Part shown: piece by piece, positions 23,788 to 33,261 of the stretch
Layout: every line of letters starts with the position of its first letter
How positions within the stretch are numbered: position 1 is the first letter of the stretch
NCBI GenBank assembly: GCA_000421005.1
Contig: ATWA01000005.1
Location: forward strand, 1 to 64,000
Source: Clostridiales bacterium NK3B98
Lineage (GTDB): Bacteria > Bacillota > Clostridia > Oscillospirales > Oscillospiraceae
DNA: 64,000 nt
Reading direction: 5' to 3'
Notes under the pieces: model-generated
Database searches by the model: none
The model's input: only the letters and a program-made list of their open reading frames with translations
What the model was told of the DNA's origin: nothing
Program-made: the position numbers and the translations under genes

Positions 23788-24945
23788 ATGCCGAATATTT
23801 CTCTGCTGGGTTCCACAGGCTCCATTGGGCGGCAGTCTCTTGACGTGATTGCCGCCTGTGGAATGTCTGTGGCAGCCATTGCCGCAAATACCAACGTAGA
23901 CCTGCTGGAGCAGCAGGCAAGACAGTTCCATCCCCGGCTTGTGGTGGCCTACGACCCCAAAGCCGCTTCGGAGCTGCGCACCCGTCTGGCGGACACGGAC
24001 ATCCGTATCGCCTCCGGTATGGAGGGACTGGTGGAGGCCGCCACCCTGCCTGAGGCGGATACCGTCATCACCTCAGTGGTGGGGATGATTGGTCTTCGCC
24101 CCACGCTGGCAGCTATCAAAGAGCGCAAGCGCATCGCCCTTGCCAATAAGGAGACGCTGGTCTGTGCAGGGGAGCTGGTGATGCGCACGGCGCAGGAGTA
24201 CGGTGCGGAAATCGTGCCGGTGGACTCGGAGCATTCCGCCCTGTTCCAGTGTCTGGAATGCAACCACGACAGGGGAGAGGTGAAGCGGCTGATCCTCACC
24301 GCCTCCGGCGGCCCCTTCTTCGGCAAAACCCGGGAGGAGCTGGCTCATGTCACCCGGGCGGACGCCTTGAAGCATCCCAACTGGTCCATGGGGGCCAAAA
24401 TCACCACCGACTCCGCCACCCTGATGAACAAGGGGCTGGAGTTCATCGAGGCCATGCGGCTGTACAACATGCCCCCGGAGAAAATCCAGATTGTTGTCCA
24501 CCGGCAGAGCATAATCCACTCTATGGTGGAATATTGTGACAATGCGGTGCTGGCGCAGCTGGGGGTGCCGGATATGCGCCTGCCCATTGAGTACGCCCTG
24601 ACCTATCCCAAGCGCTGCCCCGCCGTGGCGGGAGAGCTGGATCTGCTCACCTGCCCGCCCCTCACCTTCGCCGCCCCGGACTGCGACACTTTCCGCTGCC
24701 TGGCGCTGGCGCTGGAAGCAGCAAAAAAACCGGGCAATCCCTGCGCCGTGCTCAACGGAGCCAACGAGGCGGCAGTGGGGCTGTTCCTGCACGATCAGGT
24801 GAAATTCCTTGAAATTGCCGATCTGGTGGAGTACGCCCTGAATACCGTCCCCTATGGCCCTGCGGATACGCTGGAACAGGTTTTGGAGGCGGACGCCGCC
24901 GCAAGAGCGGCAGTGCAGGAGGGCTTTGCCCGGCTGAAATCCTGA
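23788..24945 (+). CDS. dxr: 1-deoxy-D-xylulose-5-phosphate reductoisomerase
   Basis: Second step of the MEP isoprenoid pathway: rearrangement and NADPH reduction to 2-C-methylerythritol 4-phosphate. The 385-residue protein has the NADPH loop GSTGSIGRQSLDV, the metal/substrate motif PVDSEHSALFQCLE, and ANKETLVCAGE. The ATG at 23788 follows TGAGGTGG and the next residues match Dxr N-termini; the frame starts ten codons earlier without a ribosome site. It lies next to uppS and ispG, so the window holds two MEP enzymes and the prenyl chain synthase. Confidence 0.95.
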   Translation: MPNISLLGSTGSIGRQSLDVIAACGMSVAAIAANTNVDLLEQQARQFHPRLVVAYDPKAASELRTRLADTDIRIASGMEGLVEAATLPEADTVITSVVGMIGLRPTLAAIKERKRIALANKETLVCAGELVMRTAQEYGAEIVPVDSEHSALFQCLECNHDRGEVKRLILTASGGPFFGKTREELAHVTRADALKHPNWSMGAKITTDSATLMNKGLEFIEAMRLYNMPPEKIQIVVHRQSIIHSMVEYCDNAVLAQLGVPDMRLPIEYALTYPKRCPAVAGELDLLTCPPLTFAAPDCDTFRCLALALEAAKKPGNPCAVLNGANEAAVGLFLHDQVKFLEIADLVEYALNTVPYGPADTLEQVLEADAAARAAVQEGFARLKS

Positions 24946-24971
24946 AATCCCCAAGAGGTGAATCCTTTTTT

Positions 24972-26036
24972 ATGAGCATTGTTTATATTCTGATCTGTAT
25001 CCTGCTCTTTGGCTTTCTCATCGCCATCCACGAATTTGGCCATTTTATTGTGGCAAAAGCCTGCGGCGTGCGGGTAAACGAGTTTTCCGTGGGTATGGGG
25101 CCGCTTTTGTGGCACAAAGAGGGGAAAGAGACCAAATACAGTCTTCGTCTGCTGCCCATCGGCGGCTACTGCGCCATGGAGGGCGAGGACGAACAGAGTG
25201 AGGACCCCAGAGCCTTTGGCAACGCAGCGGCTTGGAAGCGGTTTCTCATTCTGGTGGCAGGCGCTGCCTTCAATTTCATCACCGGGCTGGTGATTGTCCT
25301 CTGCCTCTACACAGGGGTGGAGCGGTATGTGACATCGGTGATTGTGGGCTTTGCGGAGGGCTTCCCCCTGCAAGGGGAGGAGGCGCTGATGGAGGGGGAC
25401 GAGATCGTCGCCATCAACGGCCGCAGGCTGCTGCTCAACAGCGACTTTACCACCATTCTGGCGCTGGCAAACAGCGACTATGTGGACGTGACCGTCCGCC
25501 GCAACGGGGAGACGCTGGTGCAGAAAAACCTGAACCTGATTCCCCGGGAGTACACGGAAAACGGCGAAACCACCCTGCGCTACGGCATCAACTTCGCCAT
25601 GGCGGACGCCGGGGCGCTGACACGGGTGAAGCTGGGCTTTTATGCCACCATTGACTTTGCCAGACAGGTCTTTTGGAGTCTGGAAATGCTGATTCAGGGC
25701 ACGGCGGGACTGAAAGACCTGTCCGGTCCGGTGGGCATTGTCAACACCATGACCGAGGTGGGACAGTCCTCCCCCAACCTGCTGGCGGCAGCGGAAAACA
25801 TCCTCTACTTCGGCGCTTTCGTGGCGGTGAATCTGGCGGTGATGAACCTGCTGCCCCTGCCTGCGCTGGACGGCGGCAGAATCTTCTTCCTGCTGCTCAA
25901 CGCTCTGGCCATGGCGGTTTTCCGCCGCAGCATCCCCCAAAAGCTGGAGGGCGCTGTCCATCTGGCGGGACTGGTGCTGCTGCTGCTGCTCATGGGCGTG
26001 GTGGCAGTGAACGACATCTATAAAATCGTGACCTGA
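24972..26036 (+). CDS. rseP: Site-2 protease RseP (M50 zinc metalloprotease)
   Basis: Intramembrane zinc protease that cuts membrane-bound anti-sigma factors or signal-peptide remnants. The 354-residue protein has HEFGHF (His20, Glu21, His24) in the first membrane segment, a central PDZ domain (about residues 120-205) and the second metal ligand in LPLPALDGGR. About four membrane segments are present. In Firmicutes the orthologue (RasP/EcsP) also processes cell-envelope proteins. The start at 24972 follows GAGGTG with a long spacer. It is 14 bases before ispG. Confidence 0.94.
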   Translation: MSIVYILICILLFGFLIAIHEFGHFIVAKACGVRVNEFSVGMGPLLWHKEGKETKYSLRLLPIGGYCAMEGEDEQSEDPRAFGNAAAWKRFLILVAGAAFNFITGLVIVLCLYTGVERYVTSVIVGFAEGFPLQGEEALMEGDEIVAINGRRLLLNSDFTTILALANSDYVDVTVRRNGETLVQKNLNLIPREYTENGETTLRYGINFAMADAGALTRVKLGFYATIDFARQVFWSLEMLIQGTAGLKDLSGPVGIVNTMTEVGQSSPNLLAAAENILYFGAFVAVNLAVMNLLPLPALDGGRIFFLLLNALAMAVFRRSIPQKLEGAVHLAGLVLLLLLMGVVAVNDIYKIVT

Positions 26037-26050
26037 CAGGAGAGATAGAG

Positions 26051-27091
26051 ATGACAAAACAAATCATGGTAGGCGCTGTCCCGGTGGGCGGCGGCGCTCC
26101 GGTAGCGATTCAGTCCATGTGTTCCACCCACACCGACGACGTGCAGGCCACGGTGGAGCAGATTCACCGTCTGGAGGCGGCGGGCTGCGAGATTGTCCGG
26201 GTAGCCGTTCCGGATATGGCGGCGGCGAAAGCCATCGGCAAAATCAAAGAGCAGATTTCCATTCCTCTGGTGGTGGATATCCACTTCAACTACAAGCTGG
26301 CGCTGGAATGTGTCGCCGCCGGGGCAGACAAGGTGCGCATCAACCCGGGCAACATCGGCTCAGAGGACCGGGTCAAGGCGGTAGCGGACGCCTGCCGGGC
26401 GAAAAATATCCCCATCCGAATCGGGGTCAACGGCGGCAGTCTGGAAAAGGAGCTGCTGGCCAAATACGGCAAGGTTTGCCCCGAGGCGCTGGTGGAGTCC
26501 GCCTTTGGACACATCCGCCTGCTGAACAAGTTTGACTTTGACGACATCTGCGTGTCCCTGAAGTCCTCCAGCGTTCCCATCACCATGAAGGCCTACCAGC
26601 TCATGAGCCAGCAGAGCGATTACCCCCTCCATCTGGGGGTCACCGAGGCGGGCACGCCCACCATGGGGGTGATTAAGTCCGCCATGGGCATCGGCGGACT
26701 GCTGGCACTGGGCATCGGAGACACCCTCCGGGTCACCCTCACCGCCGACCCCTGTGAGGAAGTGGTGGCCGCCAAGCGGATTTTGCAGGCGGCGGGACTG
26801 CGGCAGGACGGGCCCAACCTGATCTCCTGCCCCACCTGCGGACGCACCCGCATTGACCTGATTCCCCTTGCAAACGAGGTGGAGCGGCGTCTGCAAACCG
26901 TCACCAAGCCCATCACCGTGGCGGTCATGGGCTGCGTTGTCAACGGCCCCGGCGAGGCCAGCGCCGCAGACGTGGGCATTGCCGGGGGCAACGGCTTCGG
27001 CTTCATCTTCCGTCACGGGGAAATCGTCAGCAAGCAGGTGCCTCAGGACCAGCTGGTGGACGAGCTGTTCCGGGAAATTGAGCGGCTGTAA
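26051..27091 (+). CDS. ispG: 4-hydroxy-3-methylbut-2-en-1-yl diphosphate synthase IspG
   Basis: Iron-sulphur enzyme of the MEP pathway (GcpE) that forms HMBPP from the cyclic diphosphate. The 346-residue protein has the TIM-barrel start (VGGGAPVAIQSMCSTHTDD) and the C-terminal [4Fe-4S] ligands in SCPTCGRT and MGCVVNGPGEA. Partner steps IspD/E/F/H are not in this window. The gene has a weak AGGAG site before the ATG and is followed by a strong terminator. Confidence 0.95.
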   Translation: MTKQIMVGAVPVGGGAPVAIQSMCSTHTDDVQATVEQIHRLEAAGCEIVRVAVPDMAAAKAIGKIKEQISIPLVVDIHFNYKLALECVAAGADKVRINPGNIGSEDRVKAVADACRAKNIPIRIGVNGGSLEKELLAKYGKVCPEALVESAFGHIRLLNKFDFDDICVSLKSSSVPITMKAYQLMSQQSDYPLHLGVTEAGTPTMGVIKSAMGIGGLLALGIGDTLRVTLTADPCEEVVAAKRILQAAGLRQDGPNLISCPTCGRTRIDLIPLANEVERRLQTVTKPITVAVMGCVVNGPGEASAADVGIAGGNGFGFIFRHGEIVSKQVPQDQLVDELFREIERL

Positions 27092-27097
27092 CAGAAC

Positions 27098-27129
27098 ACA
27101 AAAAGGAGCGCTTGGGCGCTCCTTTTTGT
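27098..27129. terminator. Terminator between ispG and polC
   Basis: AAAAAGGAGCGC and GCGCTCCTTTTT form a perfect 12-bp stem with a TTGG loop, followed by T residues. It ends the pyrH-ispG unit before polC, so polC probably has its own promoter; a perfect -10 TATAAT occurs at 27155-27160 with no clear -35. Confidence 0.85.
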
Positions 27130-27199
27130 GGTGTACGGGGGTGGGAAAATATGATATAATGAGGAACTAGAATTGAGTGAATTGAGATGAGGTTTCGCC

Positions 27200-30100
27200 A
27201 TGTCATTACCGTCTCCCGTCCCCCTGCTCCATCTCTTTGGACAGTACCATCCCACCGGCTACCTGTCTCAGATGGCGGAAAACTGCATCGTGACCGACGC
27301 CCGGATCCACCGTGCCAGCCGTACCTGCGAGGTAGAGGCCAGCTTTGGCGACCTGTCCCCGGCACCGGAGAGCATCAACGCCCTGTCCACGGTGATCGCC
27401 GGGTGCTACGGGCTGAGCAAGCTGGTGATCCGGGTGCCTGCTGTCCCGGAGGAACCGTCCCCCTTCGAGGTGGAAGGGGATATTGTACCCGAAAGCGGGG
27501 AGGAGGAACGCCCCCCCTTGCCGGAGGAAGCCCCCCCGGAGCGGGAAGAGGCGGCGGAAGAGGATGATGTGTTTGCCAAAACCGCCGCCCTGCGTCAGGC
27601 CGCCATGAAGGCGGTTCCCCAGCCCCAGCCGGAGCGGCGCAGCAAAAACGGCAGCGCCCTGGTAATGAAGGGCGATCTGATTTTCGGCAGGGGCATCCAC
27701 CGCAAGCCCATCCCCATGAAGGATGTGACGCTGGACATGGGCTTTGTGGCGGTCTGCGGAAAAATCTTTCACATTGAGCACCGGGAGCTGCCCAAGCGGA
27801 AGGCGTGGGTCATCAATTTCTATATCACCGACTACACCAACTCCCTTGTGGTGGCCAAGTTCATGGAAAACCGGCAGGCCAACCCGGTGATTGAGCAGTT
27901 GAAAAAGGGAATGTGGGTGGTGGTAGAGGGCAAAATCGGCATCAACAGCTATTCCAACGAGCAGGAGCTGACCCCCACCGCCATTGCCCCCGCCAAAGCC
28001 CCGGAGGGACGGCGGGACAACGCCGCTGAAAAGCGGGTGGAGCTGCACCTGCATACCCGCTTCTCCACCATGGACGGGCTGACCGAGGTGAAGGATGCGG
28101 TAAAACGTGCTATTTCCTGGGGACATCCTGCCATCGCCGTCACCGACCACGGCATTGCGCAGGCCTTCCCGGACGCATGGCACACCGCAGGGGACAAAAT
28201 TAAAATCCTCTACGGGGTGGAGGCGTACTACATCAACGACGTGGACGACCGGGTGGTGGTCCACGGTGAGACGGACGCAACCCTTGACGATGAGATCGTC
28301 TGCTTTGACATTGAGACCACCGGACTGCACAACGACCGGGACGACATCACGGAAATCGGCGCAGTGGTGCTGAAAAACGGAGAAATCGGCGAGCGGTACA
28401 ACACCTTTGTCAAGCCCAACAAGCCCATTCCCCGGGAGGTGGTGGAGCTTACCGGTATCACCGACCAGATGGTGGCGGATGCCCCCAGCCAGAGTCAGGC
28501 GCTGAACGATTTTCTGGACTGGGTGGGGGACAGACCCCTTGCCGCCCACAATGCGGATTTTGACATGGGCTTTCTCCGAGTGGGCTGCCAGCGCATGGGC
28601 AGAGACTTCCCCAACGCCTCCATTGACACCCTGATTCTCGCCCAAAACCTGCTGCCCGATTTGGGCAAGTACAAGCTGGACATTGTGGCAAACCACCTGA
28701 ATCTCCCGGAGTTCAACCACCACCGTGCCTGTGACGACGGTGCCATGGTGGGCTATATGCTGGTACCCTTTCGGAAGATGCTGTTTGATCTGGGTGTCAC
28801 CCGCATTGACCAGATCAACCCCGCCATGCGCTCTCTGCGCAAGCTGGGTAAGCGCCGCCAGAAGCCCAACCACCTGATTGTACTGGCAAAAAATCAGAAT
28901 GGCTTGAGAAACCTGTACAAGCTGATCTCCAAAGCCCATCTGGAACACTTCCAGCGCCGCCCCATTATGCCCAAAAGTGACATCAACGAAAACCGGGAGG
29001 GGCTGATTATCGGTTCCGCCTGCGAGGCGGGAGAGCTGTTTCGTGCCATCGTGGACCACAAAAGCTATGAGGAGCTGAAGCGAATCGCCAGTTGGTACGA
29101 CTATCTGGAAATCCAGCCCCTGTGCAACAACCGATTCCTCATCGGCGAGGGCAAGGCGAAAGACGATGAGGAGCTGCGGGAGTTCAACCGCACCGTGCTG
29201 CGTCTGGCAAAGGATCTGAATATTCCCTGCTGTGCCACCGGAGATGTGCATTTTCTCGACCCGGAGGACGAGATCTACCGCCACATTTTGCAGGCGGCCC
29301 AGGGCTTTTCCGACGCGGACAAGGATATGCCCATCTACTTCAAAACCACCGACGAGATGCTGGAGGAGTTCTCCTATCTGGGCAAGGAGGACTGCTACAA
29401 GGTGGTCATCGGTGACCCCAACCGGATTGCAAAGCGCTGTGACAATATCCCGCCCCTGCCAAGGGGACTGTTTGCCCCCAAGCTGAAGGACTCCGCCAAG
29501 GAGCTGGAATATCTGGTCTACTCCAAGGCCCATGAGCTCTACGGGGAGGAGCTGCCCCAGATCGTACAGGACAGAATCGACCTGGAGCTGCCCGGCATCA
29601 TCGAGCGGAAATACGACGTGATCTATATGTCCGCCCAAAAGCTGGTGGCGGACTCTCTCGCCCATGGCTATCTGGTAGGCTCCCGTGGCTCGGTGGGCTC
29701 GTCGCTGGTGGCCTTCTTCTCCGGTATCACCGAGGTAAACGGCCTTGCCCCCCATTACCGCTGTCCCAAGTGCAAGTTCTCCGACTTTGACGTGGATCAG
29801 GTAAAATACGGCTGCGGCGCCGACCTGCCTGACCGTGAGTGCCCCAAGTGCGGCACAATGTTGAAAAAAGACGGCTTTAACATCCCCTTCGAGACCTTTT
29901 TGGGCTACGGCGGCACCAAAGTCCCGGATATCGACCTGAACTTCTCCGGCGAGTACCAGTCCAAAGCCCACCGCTATACCTTCGAGCTGTTCGGAGAATC
30001 CCACGTCTTCCGGGCAGGCACCGTGGGCACCGTGGCGGAGAAAACCGCCTATGGCTATGTGCTGAAATACATGGAGGAACGGGGCAGAAAGGTGAACCGG

Positions 30101-31366
30101 GCGGAGCTGGAACGGCTGGCCTCCGGCTGCGTGGGCATCAAGCGCACCACCGGACAGCACCCCGGCGGCATGGTGGTCATCCCCGGAGACAAGGAGATTT
30201 ACGACTTCTGCCCGGTGCAGCACCCCGCCGATGACACCACCACCGACATTGTCACCACCCACTTTGAATACCACTCCATGGAGGAAAACCTGCTCAAGCT
30301 GGATATGCTGGGGCACGATGACCCCACCATGATTCGTATGCTGCAGGACGTGTCCGGGGTGGACCCCATCACCATCCCCCTGGACGACAAGGACACCATG
30401 TCCATCTTCTGCTCCTCCAAGGTGCTGGGCTTTGAGGACGACCCCATTTTAGGCCCCACCGGTGCGGTAGCCATCCCGGAGTTTGGCACCGGATTCACCC
30501 GGCAAATGCTGATCGACACCATGCCAAAGGACTTTAACACCCTCCTGCGGCTCTCCGGTTTCTCCCACGGCACCGATGTGTGGCTGGGCAACGCCAAGGA
30601 TTTGATTGTCTCCGGCACCGCCTCCGTCTCTCAGGCGGTGGGCTGCCGTGACGACATTATGATTTACCTGATTCAGAAGGGCATCGAACCCCTGAAAGCC
30701 TTCAAATTCATGGAGGCAGTCCGAAAGGGAGTCATTCACAAGGGCAAGAGCTGGCCGGAGGGCATCGAGGACGAAATGCGCGCCCACGACATCCCGGAAT
30801 GGTACATCGAATCCTGTCGGAAAATTAAGTACCTGTTCCCCAAAGCCCACGCTGTGGCCTATGTGATGATGGCCTTCCGCATTGCGTGGTTCAAGGTGCA
30901 TGACCCGCTGGCCTTCTACGCCGCCTATTTCTCCATCCGTGCCAAGGCGGTGGACGCCACCTGTATGTGTCTGGGTTACGACGTGTGCATGGACAAGATG
31001 AAGGAGTTGCGCGCCAAGGAGAAAAAGACGGATATCGAGGACAAAATGCTCACCACCCTTGAGGTCTGCTATGAGTTCTACATCCGGGGCTTTACCTTCT
31101 CCAAAATGGACCTGTATCAGTCAGAGGCCACCCGCTTCACCGTAGACCGGGAGACAAATTCCCTCCGTCCCCCCTTTACTGCCTGTCCCGGCTTGGGAGA
31201 GAGCGCCGCCCTGTCCATTGTGGAGGCCAGAAAGACCAGGGAGTTTATCTCGGTGGAGGAGCTGAACGCCTCCTGTCCCAAGCTCTCCAAGGCCCATATC
31301 GACCTGCTGCGGCAGATGGGTGCGCTGGACAATATGCCGGATACCAGCCAGATTACCTTCTTCTGA
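27200..31366 (+). CDS. polC: DNA polymerase III subunit alpha, PolC type
   Basis: Main replicative polymerase of low-GC Gram-positives. The 1388-residue protein has an N-terminal domain and a proline/glutamate-rich linker (about residues 85-150), an OB fold (about 180-265), a PHP domain beginning ELHLHTRFST (about 281) interrupted by the 3'-5' exonuclease (CFDIETTGL, about 368; HNADFDMGF later), a zinc ribbon (CPKC...CG...CPKCG, about 855-886), and the catalytic PDIDLNFSGE (about 909). DnaE has a different order, so this is PolC. The start at 27200 follows GAGG. It is the last gene of the conserved Firmicutes series; proS, often between rseP and polC, is missing here. Confidence 0.97.
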   Translation: MSLPSPVPLLHLFGQYHPTGYLSQMAENCIVTDARIHRASRTCEVEASFGDLSPAPESINALSTVIAGCYGLSKLVIRVPAVPEEPSPFEVEGDIVPESGEEERPPLPEEAPPEREEAAEEDDVFAKTAALRQAAMKAVPQPQPERRSKNGSALVMKGDLIFGRGIHRKPIPMKDVTLDMGFVAVCGKIFHIEHRELPKRKAWVINFYITDYTNSLVVAKFMENRQANPVIEQLKKGMWVVVEGKIGINSYSNEQELTPTAIAPAKAPEGRRDNAAEKRVELHLHTRFSTMDGLTEVKDAVKRAISWGHPAIAVTDHGIAQAFPDAWHTAGDKIKILYGVEAYYINDVDDRVVVHGETDATLDDEIVCFDIETTGLHNDRDDITEIGAVVLKNGEIGERYNTFVKPNKPIPREVVELTGITDQMVADAPSQSQALNDFLDWVGDRPLAAHNADFDMGFLRVGCQRMGRDFPNASIDTLILAQNLLPDLGKYKLDIVANHLNLPEFNHHRACDDGAMVGYMLVPFRKMLFDLGVTRIDQINPAMRSLRKLGKRRQKPNHLIVLAKNQNGLRNLYKLISKAHLEHFQRRPIMPKSDINENREGLIIGSACEAGELFRAIVDHKSYEELKRIASWYDYLEIQPLCNNRFLIGEGKAKDDEELREFNRTVLRLAKDLNIPCCATGDVHFLDPEDEIYRHILQAAQGFSDADKDMPIYFKTTDEMLEEFSYLGKEDCYKVVIGDPNRIAKRCDNIPPLPRGLFAPKLKDSAKELEYLVYSKAHELYGEELPQIVQDRIDLELPGIIERKYDVIYMSAQKLVADSLAHGYLVGSRGSVGSSLVAFFSGITEVNGLAPHYRCPKCKFSDFDVDQVKYGCGADLPDRECPKCGTMLKKDGFNIPFETFLGYGGTKVPDIDLNFSGEYQSKAHRYTFELFGESHVFRAGTVGTVAEKTAYGYVLKYMEERGRKVNRAELERLASGCVGIKRTTGQHPGGMVVIPGDKEIYDFCPVQHPADDTTTDIVTTHFEYHSMEENLLKLDMLGHDDPTMIRMLQDVSGVDPITIPLDDKDTMSIFCSSKVLGFEDDPILGPTGAVAIPEFGTGFTRQMLIDTMPKDFNTLLRLSGFSHGTDVWLGNAKDLIVSGTASVSQAVGCRDDIMIYLIQKGIEPLKAFKFMEAVRKGVIHKGKSWPEGIEDEMRAHDIPEWYIESCRKIKYLFPKAHAVAYVMMAFRIAWFKVHDPLAFYAAYFSIRAKAVDATCMCLGYDVCMDKMKELRAKEKKTDIEDKMLTTLEVCYEFYIRGFTFSKMDLYQSEATRFTVDRETNSLRPPFTACPGLGESAALSIVEARKTREFISVEELNASCPKLSKAHIDLLRQMGALDNMPDTSQITFF

Positions 31367-31379
31367 GGAAATCTCGGGC

Positions 31380-31408
31380 TTGACAGGGAATATATAACGT
31401 GCTAATGT
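31380..31408 (+). promoter_or_regulatory. Promoter of the his operon
   Basis: -35 TTGACA (31380-31385), 17-base spacer, -10 TAATGT (31403-31408). The start codon of hisZ is about 50 bases downstream; no T-box or long attenuator leader fits in that space. Confidence 0.85.
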
Positions 31409-31414
31409 ATTAGC
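31401..31414. promoter_or_regulatory. Palindromic operator candidate over the his promoter -10
   Basis: GCTAAT-GT-ATTAGC is a perfect 6-bp inverted repeat that covers the -10 element of the his promoter, so a bound dimer would block RNA polymerase. A TrpR-family histidine regulator (HisR/YerC) is a plausible partner; that assignment is inference, because no regulator gene is adjacent. Confidence 0.6.
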
Positions 31415-31456
31415 GAAATAAAGTGACGGGCAGCAATGCCCCTGAAAGGGATTATC

Positions 31457-32623
31457 ATGCAGTACATACCAAACACCCCGGAGGGGGCACGGGACAGGCT
31501 CTTTGGAGAGTGTCAGGAGCGCCGCCGGGTACAGAGCGCTTTGACCCACCTGTTCCGTCAGCGGGGGTACAGTGAGATGATCACCCCCGAGGAGGAGTTT
31601 TACGACCTGTTCACCATGACCGGCTCCGCCCTGCCACAGGAGGAGATGGTGAAAATCATCGACCGCTCCGGCAAAATCGTAGTCCTTCGCCCGGACTGCA
31701 CCACCCCCATCGCCCGGGTGGCGGCTACGAGATTGAAGGACATGGTCTTTCCCGGCAGATTCTACTATAACGAGACGGTCTACCGTTCCTCCGCCGCCCA
31801 CCGGGGTCAGCGCAGCGAGATTCCCCAGTGCGGCATTGAGCTGATTGGAGCAAAGGGAGTAAAGGCGGATTTGGAGGTCATCGCCTGCGCCTGCGATGCC
31901 CTTCGTGCCTGCGGCTTGGAGCAGTTTTATGTGGAGCTGGGTCATGCGGATATTTTCCCCGCCTTTGCCCGGCGGCTGTCCATGACCGGGGAACAGACCG
32001 AGACCATGCGCTCGCTGGTGGAGGGGAAGAACTTCGCCGCCCTGTCCGATTTTCTCGACCGGTTTGACCGGCACAGCGCCGCCGCCGTTGCCCGCCTGCC
32101 CTACCTCTTCGGCGGGGCGGAGGTGCTGGACGAGGCGGAGGCGCTGGCCGGGGAGCTGCCCGCCCTGCACCATTTGAGGGAGCTGTACAGCGGTCTCTGT
32201 CAGGCGGGATATGGCGAATATATCCGCTTTGACCTTGGCATGGTGCATCACATCGACTACTATACCGGCCCCATCTTCCGGGGCTACGCCCAGGGGGCGG
32301 GAGATGCGGTGCTCAGCGGCGGACGGTATGACCAGCTCTGTGCCAGCTTTGGCCGTCCGGCGCAGGCCATCGGCTTTGCCGTCCATGTGGACGCCGTGGC
32401 GGACTGTCTGCCCACCCCCGCTCCTGCAAAGGTGGAACAGGTGATTCACTATCCCGTCTCCCGGATGGGGGAGGCGGTTGCCCTGCTGGACAGCAAAGCC
32501 CCCGGCACCTGCCAGCTCTCCCCATGCGGGGACTTGGAAAGCACCCTGAACATGGCTCGGGAGATGGGCATTCCCACGGTAGTGATTCTGGACGAGAACG
32601 GCGTGAGGGAGGTGGAGGTATGA
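31457..32623 (+). CDS. hisZ: ATP phosphoribosyltransferase regulatory subunit HisZ
   Basis: Histidyl-tRNA-synthetase paralogue that binds the short HisG and makes it active and histidine-sensitive. The 388-residue protein has the class II motif-2-like FYYNETVYRSS and RSEIPQCGIELIGA region and lacks the HisRS anticodon-binding domain. Both are typical of HisZ. The ATG at 31457 is used (GAAAGGGATTATC upstream); the frame starts seven codons earlier. It is the first gene of the his operon and overlaps hisG by four bases (ATGA). Confidence 0.93.
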   Translation: MQYIPNTPEGARDRLFGECQERRRVQSALTHLFRQRGYSEMITPEEEFYDLFTMTGSALPQEEMVKIIDRSGKIVVLRPDCTTPIARVAATRLKDMVFPGRFYYNETVYRSSAAHRGQRSEIPQCGIELIGAKGVKADLEVIACACDALRACGLEQFYVELGHADIFPAFARRLSMTGEQTETMRSLVEGKNFAALSDFLDRFDRHSAAAVARLPYLFGGAEVLDEAEALAGELPALHHLRELYSGLCQAGYGEYIRFDLGMVHHIDYYTGPIFRGYAQGAGDAVLSGGRYDQLCASFGRPAQAIGFAVHVDAVADCLPTPAPAKVEQVIHYPVSRMGEAVALLDSKAPGTCQLSPCGDLESTLNMAREMGIPTVVILDENGVREVEV

Positions 32624-33261
32624 GAGAACGGCTTCGCATCGCCCTGACCAAGGGCAGATTGCAGGACAAGAGCGTTGCCATGTTTGAAGCGGCGGGCTTG
32701 GATTGTACCCCCATTCACAACCCCGGACGGCGGCTGATTCACCCTCTGCCCAACTACCCGCTGGATGCCGTGCTGGCCAAAGCCCCGGACGTAATTACCT
32801 ATGTGGAGCACGGGGTCTGCGATTTGGGCATTGTAGGCAAGGACACCATTCTGGAGCACGGCGGTTCTTTTTATGAGGTGCTGGATCTGGGCTTTGGCAG
32901 GTGCCGCTTTGCCCTTGCCGTGCCGGAGGGCAGCGATTTCTATGGCAGCTACCAGACCAAAACCATCGCCTCCAAATACCCGGAGGTGACCAAGTCCTTC
33001 TTCCGCAGCAAGGGCATGGACGTGGACATTATCAAAATCGAAGGCTCAGTGGAGCTTGCCCCCATTCTGGGTCTGGCAGACGGCATCGTGGACATTGTGG
33101 AGACAGGGGCAACCCTGAAAGCCAACGGACTCACCCCCATTGAGACGGTGGCGGAGGTGTCCGCAAGGCTGATTGTGAATACCGCCAGCATGAAGCTGTA
33201 CAAGGGGCAGATTGAGGACATGATCGCCCGCTGCGCCAAGGAGATGAGGAATACACGATGA
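32620..33261 (+). CDS. hisG: ATP phosphoribosyltransferase catalytic subunit HisG (short form)
   Basis: First committed step of histidine synthesis: ATP plus PRPP to phosphoribosyl-ATP. The 213-residue protein is the short form without the C-terminal regulatory domain, which explains the HisZ partner. Seen are RIALTKGRLQDKS, the DLGIVGKDT loop and the PRPP-binding DIVETGATLKANG. It overlaps hisZ and hisD by four bases on each side. Confidence 0.96.
   Translation: MRERLRIALTKGRLQDKSVAMFEAAGLDCTPIHNPGRRLIHPLPNYPLDAVLAKAPDVITYVEHGVCDLGIVGKDTILEHGGSFYEVLDLGFGRCRFALAVPEGSDFYGSYQTKTIASKYPEVTKSFFRSKGMDVDIIKIEGSVELAPILGLADGIVDIVETGATLKANGLTPIETVAEVSARLIVNTASMKLYKGQIEDMIARCAKEMRNTR

Noticed and set aside
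27206-30316. A 1036-codon minus-strand open frame
   Set aside because: It is the antisense of polC; composition is His/Val-rich with no recognisable domain and no ribosome site, caused by the high GC of the third codon positions.
31386-31456. T-box or his attenuator leader
   Set aside because: The leader is about 45 bases and has no T-box sequence, His codon run or terminator.
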